From Pseudomonas marginalis (GTDB taxonomy: Bacteria; Pseudomonadota; Gammaproteobacteria; Pseudomonadales; Pseudomonadaceae): a DNA stretch of 64,000 nt. The notes beneath the pieces are model-generated. The model was not told the origin of the DNA. It made no database searches and was given only the letters and a program-made list of their open reading frames with translations. A program made the translations under genes and the position numbers. Below, piece by piece: positions 58,898-64,000 of this stretch; position 1 is the first letter of the stretch, and the number at the start of each line of letters is the position of its first letter. Location of the stretch: NCBI RefSeq assembly GCF_008692035.1, contig NZ_VTFG01000002.1, forward strand, positions 248,001-312,000, read 5' to 3'.

Positions 58898-59955
58898 AGG
58901 GGCTTGTCTTCACGCCGAACCTGGGCCTGGGTTGCGCTCCAATCCATCAGCAGGCTGTAGGCCACGGCCAGCAGGGTCGGGCCGATAAACAGGCCGATAA
59001 AGCCAAAGGCAATCAAGCCGCCGAAGACCCCGAGCAACACGATCACCAGCGGCAGGTTGCCGCCACGGCTGATCAGGTACGGCTTGAGCACGTTGTCCAC
59101 GCCGCTGATGATGAACGTCCCCCACACGCCAAGGAACACCGCGTAGGTGTAGTCGCCTTTCCACGCCAGCCAGGCCGTGGCCGGGATCCATACCAGCGGC
59201 GGGCCCATCGGGATCAGGCTGAGCAGGAACGTCACGATCCCCAGTACCAACGCACCCGGCACGCCGGCGATCAGGAAGCCGATCAGTGCCAGCAGGGCCT
59301 GGGCGGCGGCAGTGCCGATCACACCGTTGACTACCCGCTGCACCGTACCGGCCACCAGTTCGATGTAGTAGCCGGCACGGTCACCGATCAGGCGCTCCAG
59401 CAAGCGATGCACGAACATCGCCAGACGCGGCCCGTCACGATAAAAAAAGAACACGAACACCAGGCTCAGGGTCAGTTCGAGGATGCCGCCGCCGATCTGC
59501 GCACTGCGCGCCAACAGCCAGTTACCCACCTGCCCCAGGTACGGCTTGAGGCTGACCATCAGCGCCGCGCCCTGCTCGTCGATGCTGTTCCACATACCGA
59601 CCAGGCGTTCCCCCACAAAAGGAATCGCGCCTAACCAGGTTGGCGCCTCGGGCAGCCCATCGACCTGAATATCCTTGATCAACGCCACGGCATCGCGCAC
59701 ATGGTCCGCGAGATTGAACCCCAGCCATACCAGCGGCACCGCCACCAGCAACATCCAGCCCAGGGTCAGGATGCCGGCGGCCAGGGATTCACGGCCACCC
59801 AGCCAACGTGTCAGCAGCACCATCAGCGGCCAACTGGCAAACGCCAGCACCGCCCCCCAGAACAGCGCCGACCAGAACGGCGCCATCACCCAGAAGCTGG
59901 CACCAAACAGCACCAGCAGCAGGATTTGCACCAGCAGGCGATCGTTATTGAGCAT
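58894..59955 (-). CDS. AI-2E family transporter
   Basis: A 353-residue membrane protein with seven or eight helices. The C-terminal pattern is typical: WIPATAWLAWKGDYTYAVFL, VDNVLKPYLISRGGNLPLVI, LLGVFGGLIAFGFIGLFIGP. Members such as YdgG/TqsA, YdiK and YhhT are exporters; the AI-2 link is established for TqsA only, and others are sodium/proton antiporters. No AI-2 synthase (luxS) is present here. The name AI-2E is therefore a family name. Confidence 0.85.
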   Translation of the reverse strand: MLNNDRLLVQILLLVLFGASFWVMAPFWSALFWGAVLAFASWPLMVLLTRWLGGRESLAAGILTLGWMLLVAVPLVWLGFNLADHVRDAVALIKDIQVDGLPEAPTWLGAIPFVGERLVGMWNSIDEQGAALMVSLKPYLGQVGNWLLARSAQIGGGILELTLSLVFVFFFYRDGPRLAMFVHRLLERLIGDRAGYYIELVAGTVQRVVNGVIGTAAAQALLALIGFLIAGVPGALVLGIVTFLLSLIPMGPPLVWIPATAWLAWKGDYTYAVFLGVWGTFIISGVDNVLKPYLISRGGNLPLVIVLLGVFGGLIAFGFIGLFIGPTLLAVAYSLLMDWSATQAQVRREDKPL

Positions 59956-60026
59956 GGGGTATCTCTAGAAAAGGCTGTAGGAAGAAAGCTTAGGCGAACA
60001 GCGCGGGTCCGTTCGCCCTGTTGCGG

Positions 60027-60845
60027 TCAGCGTATCAGATGCAGGTGCAGGCCTTGGGTTTCAGTGCTGCCGGTTTCCAGGCGCGCGGCACGCACGCCTT
60101 TGTCGACCAGGGCCTGGCGCCAGGCTTCGGCTTTCGGGCCGGTCAGACTGACGCGCAAGGTCGTATCGAGGTTCAAGCCCCGGGAAATCAGGGTCAGCCA
60201 GGTGTCGTCGGGGTCGCCGCCAAGCGCGGGGAAATCCAGCTCACCGGTGCTTTTGAGCTCGCGCAACAAGGTGGCCGAGGTCGGCAGCAGGTCGCCCAGC
60301 GGTGCGCCGGCATCCAACTGCTCCACATGCAGGTAGGCACGGCGGTTGCCTCGGGTGATGCCGTACATGGCCACCAGGGAGTTTTCCTGCGGGGCAGCCA
60401 GACGCAGCAGCAGGTATTCCTGCTGGCCGTCGGCCCCTACCAGCTTGGCATTACCGAACACTTCGTTGGCCCACAGGCTGCTTTCACCGCAATCGCGGGC
60501 CTGGCACCAGAACAACAACTGCGCGCCGTTGGCCTGCAACGCTTCGCGCGTCGACGTGAATGCAGCACTGGAGGTGTGTTCGGCAGGCAGTTCGTAGGTA
60601 ATCGCTGTGGCTCGCCCACGGGCGGTGGCCTGGCCCTCGTAACGCAACTGGCCACTGATCTTGCGGATCGCCCCCATGGGGTAGATGCGTTCCTTTTCTT
60701 CAGCGGGACGGTAATCGACGATCTGTGCGTCGACCTGACGGGCCACGGCAGGCAGGTCCTGGCTTCCCGGCACATCGGCGGCGAACACCAAGGGGCTGAA
60801 ACAGCACAGTCCGAGGGCACGTATACATCCTTTACGCAGGCTCAT
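60027..60845 (-). CDS. DUF4892 secreted protein
   Basis: A 272-residue periplasmic protein with signal peptide (ALGLCCFSPLVFAAD). The DUF4892 pattern is visible: DLPAVARQVDAQIVDYRPAE near the start and TREALQANGAQLLFWCQARD with CGESSLWANEVFG in the middle. The C-terminal third (TGELDFPALGGDPDDTWLTL) resembles OmpA-like repeats but without the peptidoglycan-binding motif. The function is unknown. It shares a direction with the two hydrolase genes that come before it in transcription order, but a gap of 102 bases separates them. Confidence 0.8.
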   Translation of the reverse strand: MSLRKGCIRALGLCCFSPLVFAADVPGSQDLPAVARQVDAQIVDYRPAEEKERIYPMGAIRKISGQLRYEGQATARGRATAITYELPAEHTSSAAFTSTREALQANGAQLLFWCQARDCGESSLWANEVFGNAKLVGADGQQEYLLLRLAAPQENSLVAMYGITRGNRRAYLHVEQLDAGAPLGDLLPTSATLLRELKSTGELDFPALGGDPDDTWLTLISRGLNLDTTLRVSLTGPKAEAWRQALVDKGVRAARLETGSTETQGLHLHLIR

Positions 60846-60947
60846 CGGATCGGTGAGCCCTGGCCATCGGAGGTCGCAGCAGTGTTGAGTTGGTTCATGG
60901 TTGACTCCCTTTCAATCCGCCCAGCCTCGGCAGTTGACCGCCCCAAG

Positions 60948-61802
60948 TCAAGGCGCGGAGAAGAACCGATTGAAACAGTCTGCAACAAGGACCGCACCGG
61001 GCTCATCATTCAGGTGTAAATGATGGCCACCCGGCAACGTGGTTACCGTAAAGGGTAGCTGGGAAAGCAATTCGGGATGTTTCGCCAACATGCCATCGGC
61101 GGCGACCACCAACTGCGCAGGGCAACCCACGCGGCGCACGAAAGCCATCGCCTGCTCATCGGTCAGGCGCATCGGCGAAGCCAGGGTCAGGCGACTGTCC
61201 GAGCGCCAGGTATAACCGCCCGGCACCGGCATCAAACCGCGCTGGGCCAGCAGCTCTGCGGCTTCACGGCTCACGGCGACCAGACCTTTCATGCGCGCCT
61301 CAACCGCCCGATCCAGGGTGGTGTAGACCGGCTTGCGCTTATCCTGCAGGTTCAATTGCGCCTGCAAGGCCATGCCCAGGCGCTCGGCCGCGTTCTCACC
61401 GCTGGCAGTGGGCGGGATCACGCCGTCAATCAAACCCAGGTGCGTCACCCGTTCCGGCAAGGCACCGGCCAGCACCAGGGACACGATGGCGCCGAGGGAG
61501 TGGCCGAGTAATGCAAAACGTTTCCAGCCCAGTTGCTCGGCAACGTGCAGCACGTCGTGGACGTAATCCCACAAGGCATAACCGGCACCTGTAGGACGAT
61601 GCGCCGAATGCCCATGGCCGGCCATGTCCAGCGCCACGATACGTAAACCCGCAAGCTTCGGCGCCAGGCGTGCAAAGCTGTTGGCATTGTCCAGCCAGCC
61701 ATGCAGGGCGATCACCGGCAAACCGTCCTCGGGGCCAAACAGATGGGCCGCCAACTCAATGTGCGGCAGGCTCAGGCGAACCTCTTCGACGGGTGTGCTC
61801 AT
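60948..61802 (-). CDS. Alpha/beta hydrolase, second of a coupled pair
   Basis: A 284-residue hydrolase: HGWLDNANSFARLAPKLAGL near the oxyanion strand, nucleophile in LLGHSLGAIVS (S near 101), and terminal histidine in LPGGHHLHLND near 260. The ATG at 61802 overlaps the stop of another hydrolase gene by four bases. Both are likely serine esterases acting on a common substrate class. The pair with the nearby thioesterase (62700) resembles the P. aeruginosa PA1618-PA1622 neighbourhood. No substrate is known to me. Confidence 0.85.
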   Translation of the reverse strand: MSTPVEEVRLSLPHIELAAHLFGPEDGLPVIALHGWLDNANSFARLAPKLAGLRIVALDMAGHGHSAHRPTGAGYALWDYVHDVLHVAEQLGWKRFALLGHSLGAIVSLVLAGALPERVTHLGLIDGVIPPTASGENAAERLGMALQAQLNLQDKRKPVYTTLDRAVEARMKGLVAVSREAAELLAQRGLMPVPGGYTWRSDSRLTLASPMRLTDEQAMAFVRRVGCPAQLVVAADGMLAKHPELLSQLPFTVTTLPGGHHLHLNDEPGAVLVADCFNRFFSAP

Positions 61803-62602
61803 GCGCAGCTGCGCTCCCGGGCTTCCCAGCGCGCGAACAGGGTCTTGATCAAGGTCGCGGTGTCCTGGGGGCGTTCGAGGGGAAACATATGGCCGCCGGG
61901 CATGGTGAGCATTTCGCCCATAGGCAGACGGTCGACACCGCTGGCGTGGTGACGCATCACCACGCGGCTCTGGCGACCGCGCACCACCGCCAGCGGCACT
62001 TTCAATTGGCGCACCTGGCCAGGGCTGGTGTGGGGCACGCCCCGGTAGATGCTGATTTCGGTGGCCGGGTCGAAACGCAGGCGCAGGCGATCACCCGCCT
62101 GGTACAGGCCGTGTTGCAGGTAGGCGTCGAAGCATTCCGGGTCAAAGCCTCGGAACAGGGTCTTGCCGGCAAAGTAGCTGCGTGCGGCGTCCAGGTCGCT
62201 GAACTCTTCACGACGGCCCAGGGTGCGCCCGGCCGGCGTGAGGCGGTCGATAAAACCGAAGCGCTTGGCGGCGCGGATCACCCAGCGGTCGGCGCGGGTC
62301 AATACCGGCGAATCGAGCATCACTACCCCGCGATACAGCTGCGGGCAGCGCAGGGCCGCGTGCAAATGCAGCACGCCACCCAGGGAATGGCCCACGCCCC
62401 AGACGGGCTGCGGTTGCTGCTCCAGATGATGGATCAACTCGTCCACCAGGTTCTGCCAGTTATCGTCCACTGGAAACCTGGGGTCGTGACCGTGCTGCGG
62501 CAAGTGAGCCACCGCATATTCCGGGGCCAGGGCGGCAAACAGCTTGCCGTAGGTGGCCGAGGGGAAGCCATTGGCGTGGGCAAAAAACACGTGCTGCGAC
62601 AT
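61799..62602 (-). CDS. Alpha/beta hydrolase, first of a coupled pair
   Basis: A 267-residue hydrolase: HANGFPSATYGKLFAALAPE at the start, the nucleophile in GVGHSLGGVLHLHAAL (S near 73), and the histidine in MPGGHMFPLERPQD near 243. It belongs to the same broad family as the next gene but is only distantly similar, so the pair is an old duplication at most. It starts 97 bases after the hotdog thioesterase gene, on the same strand. Confidence 0.85.
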   Translation of the reverse strand: MSQHVFFAHANGFPSATYGKLFAALAPEYAVAHLPQHGHDPRFPVDDNWQNLVDELIHHLEQQPQPVWGVGHSLGGVLHLHAALRCPQLYRGVVMLDSPVLTRADRWVIRAAKRFGFIDRLTPAGRTLGRREEFSDLDAARSYFAGKTLFRGFDPECFDAYLQHGLYQAGDRLRLRFDPATEISIYRGVPHTSPGQVRQLKVPLAVVRGRQSRVVMRHHASGVDRLPMGEMLTMPGGHMFPLERPQDTATLIKTLFARWEARERSCA

Positions 62603-62699
62603 AGCGGATCCATCTGCAAAAACCGAGATTGATTGTCACCAGGCCCAAGCCCCACAGCAATGACTGTAACTGCCAGGAATGATGACACTCACGCCACAC

Positions 62700-63143
62700 C
62701 TATCGCGCCGGAGGGGTTTCGCCCAAAGGCACCACGGCCATGGTCAGCCGTGAGACACAGTTGCACTTGCCGTCATCGGTGGTCAGGCGAATGTCCCAGA
62801 CCTGGGTGGTGCGGCCGATATGGATCGCCTTGGCCACCGCCGTCACCCGCCCGCTGCGCACACCGCGCAGGTGATTGGCGTTGACCTCCAGGCCCACGCA
62901 ATAGAACTTGCTCGGGTCGATGCACAAATAAGCCGCCACGGAGCCGACACTCTCGGCCAGTACCACCGACGCACCGCCATGCAGCAGGCCGTAAGGCTGG
63001 TGAGTGCGGTGGTCGACCACCATGCTGGCGGTGAGGGATTCGTCGTCGAAGCTTTCAAAACGGATGTCCAGCAGTTCACCGATGGTGTTTTTCTGGCCGG
63101 CATTGAGTTGTTCGATATTCGGTTGGGTGCGCCACAAGCTCAT
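62700..63143 (-). CDS. Hotdog-fold thioesterase (PaaI/YdiI-like)
   Basis: A 147-residue hotdog protein that likely hydrolyses acyl- or aryl-CoA esters. The family motif GLLHGGASVVLAESVGSVAA at 52-71 holds the catalytic Glu (E64) and HGG. The strands GLEVNANHLRGVRSGRVTAV and TTQVWDIRLTTDDGKC complete the fold. The length and absence of an acyl-carrier domain agree with PaaI/EntH/YdiI enzymes. Its mate in menaquinone or enterobactin synthesis is not nearby. Confidence 0.87.
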   Translation of the reverse strand: MSLWRTQPNIEQLNAGQKNTIGELLDIRFESFDDESLTASMVVDHRTHQPYGLLHGGASVVLAESVGSVAAYLCIDPSKFYCVGLEVNANHLRGVRSGRVTAVAKAIHIGRTTQVWDIRLTTDDGKCNCVSRLTMAVVPLGETPPAR

Positions 63144-63261
63144 GGAATTGTCCTTATTGGTTTTATTACGACCCTAATCCTGCCACACAACTGCCTCGCT
63201 GCGCTCGCTCCAACGAAAAACGACGGACATAAGACCCGATCCTCTGTGACCCGGCGATAGC

Positions 63262-63711
63262 CTACGGATTCTTCACGCTGACCAGGCTCATCAACCCCGC
63301 CAGCGGGAAGTCGCCTTCAAGCTCCGCCAGGCTGGCGGTGGACATCGGCTGCGGCTGGCGCTGATGGCCATGCTGCAGAAAACTGATCAAGCTGCCGACC
63401 AGGGGCTGATGACTGACCAGCAGCACGTTGTCATCACTGTCGAGCTTGCTCAGGACCTCCAGCGGATTGCCCTCCGGCGTGAGCCAAGGCACCGTGCGGA
63501 TATCCGGTTCAAAACCCAACGCGTCCCGCACCAGCTGTGCAGTCTGCTGCGCCCGCACGTACGGGCTGGCAATGATCGCGCTGAGCGGCTGGCCGATCAG
63601 GTGCGCCGCACTGCGCAACACCTCGGCGCGGCCATGTTCGGTGAGGTTGCGCTCGGCATCCGTGCGGGCATGCGCCTCGGCCTCACCGTGACGCAAGACC
63701 CACACCTTCAT
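63262..63711 (-). CDS. sixA: Phosphohistidine phosphatase SixA
   Basis: A 149-residue histidine phosphatase. The catalytic RHGEAE is at 7-12, the second Arg-His elements are in ASPYVRAQQTAQLV near 50 and LLVSHQPLVGSL near 105. The short length and the lack of a cap domain identify SixA, which dephosphorylates the HPt domain of ArcB and, in E. coli, the nitrogen PTS protein NPr. The start overlaps the stop of the next upstream gene by four bases. Confidence 0.9.
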   Translation of the reverse strand: MKVWVLRHGEAEAHARTDAERNLTEHGRAEVLRSAAHLIGQPLSAIIASPYVRAQQTAQLVRDALGFEPDIRTVPWLTPEGNPLEVLSKLDSDDNVLLVSHQPLVGSLISFLQHGHQRQPQPMSTASLAELEGDFPLAGLMSLVSVKNP

Positions 63712-64000
63712 AGCTTCGGCTCCTCATCCCGCACCGGGTGCGGCGCCGGCGGCACGCTGTGGGCGGCTTCGCCCTCGGGAGCGCGAGGGGTTGGCCAGTC
63801 GGCGAACGGCCAGGGCTTCTGTTCGGTGTGGAAGCTGCCAAAGCGGCCGATCTGGGCAAGAAACTGGCTGAGGCTGTCGCCGAAGTTCATCAGGCCCAGG
63901 TTCGGCGCGCTGTAGACCAGGCGGTAGATCAACTGCACCACCACCAATGCGCCGAGCAGGAACTGCGCCACCTGCCACACCAGGGCAAACACCAGCATCC
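63708..64000 (-). CDS. DUF4389-family membrane protein, partial (5' end outside the window)
   Basis: The frame is open to the window edge; at least 96 residues are visible. It starts inside a membrane helix (LVFALVWQVAQFLLGALVVV) followed by QLIYRLVYSAPNLGLMNFGD and a proline-rich tail. This matches the second half of DUF4389, a short membrane family placed before sixA in pseudomonads. The true start lies beyond base 64000, and an apparent Met at 63998 is internal. Confidence 0.75.
   Translation of the reverse strand, partial: MLVFALVWQVAQFLLGALVVVQLIYRLVYSAPNLGLMNFGDSLSQFLAQIGRFGSFHTEQKPWPFADWPTPRAPEGEAAHSVPPAPHPVRDEEPKL

Noticed and set aside
58894..59955. Autoinducer-2 exporter as a functional claim
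   Set aside because: AI-2E is only the family name; most members do not move AI-2, and nothing here links the gene to quorum sensing.

Overview
The window is chromosomal DNA of a GC-rich gammaproteobacterium, almost certainly a Pseudomonas of the P. fluorescens group. The evidence is the msu-sfnR sulfonate cluster, a SoxR box like that of P. aeruginosa, pseudomonad gene neighbourhoods (fadE with a PA2817-family gene, prc, rdgC), and repeated GTGGGAGGGGGC-type REP palindromes. Genes are dense, mostly in short operons, and no prophage, insertion sequence, integrase or CRISPR array is visible.

Region by region. 1-3.6 kb: end of msuE, then msuD, msuC and sfnR (methanesulfonate and dimethylsulfone sulfur use). 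3.5-5 kb: a SoxR-controlled monooxygenase, soxR, and a VOC protein. 5.2-11.3 kb: an eight-gene, almost fully overlapping operon with a PepSY membrane protein, three small envelope proteins and a zinc/manganese-type ABC importer with two substrate-binding proteins, one of which lacks most metal ligands. 11.35-17.8 kb: a GntR/UTRA regulator and an ABC importer operon that also encodes an alkaline-phosphatase-superfamily enzyme and a HAD phosphatase, probably for an organophosphorus compound; DasR-like operator sites lie in the divergent promoter. 17.9-25.3 kb: quinone oxidoreductase, Prc protease, an EAL-CBS-GGDEF protein, a small HTH gene pair, a DUF1232 protein and an FKBP lipoprotein, with a 312-base gap holding an inverted pair of consensus DnaA boxes and a possible small RNA.

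25.5-28.5 kb: a translationally coupled pair, a membrane-anchored di-heme cytochrome of the RoxA/oleate-dioxygenase type and a membrane-anchored catalase-like haem protein resembling allene oxide synthase; this is my best candidate for an undescribed system. 28.8-29.4 kb: tandemly duplicated tRNA-Asp/tRNA-Val. 29.5-39.5 kb: rdgC, a BASS transporter, a guanidine-II riboswitch with sugE, an LplT-PlsC fusion, a TDT carrier, an MFS pump with a divergent TetR regulator, a YadGH-type ABC exporter and a GST. 39.5-47.7 kb: transglutaminase-like protein, fadE, LysR with a divergent alanyl-tRNA editing protein, an M20 dipeptidase, and an unrecognised membrane protein. 47.9-48.3 kb: duplicated tRNA-Gly/tRNA-Glu, the promoter-proximal Glu copy carrying an anticodon-stem mismatch. 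48.6-64 kb: housekeeping and regulatory genes (chemoreceptor, MocR, SDR, pyrF, an OmpR-type two-component system, hydrolases, a thioesterase, sixA).

Limits: all assignments come from reading motifs and recalling families; no database search was run. Substrates of transporters and oxidoreductases are inferred unless a riboswitch or named cluster fixes them.
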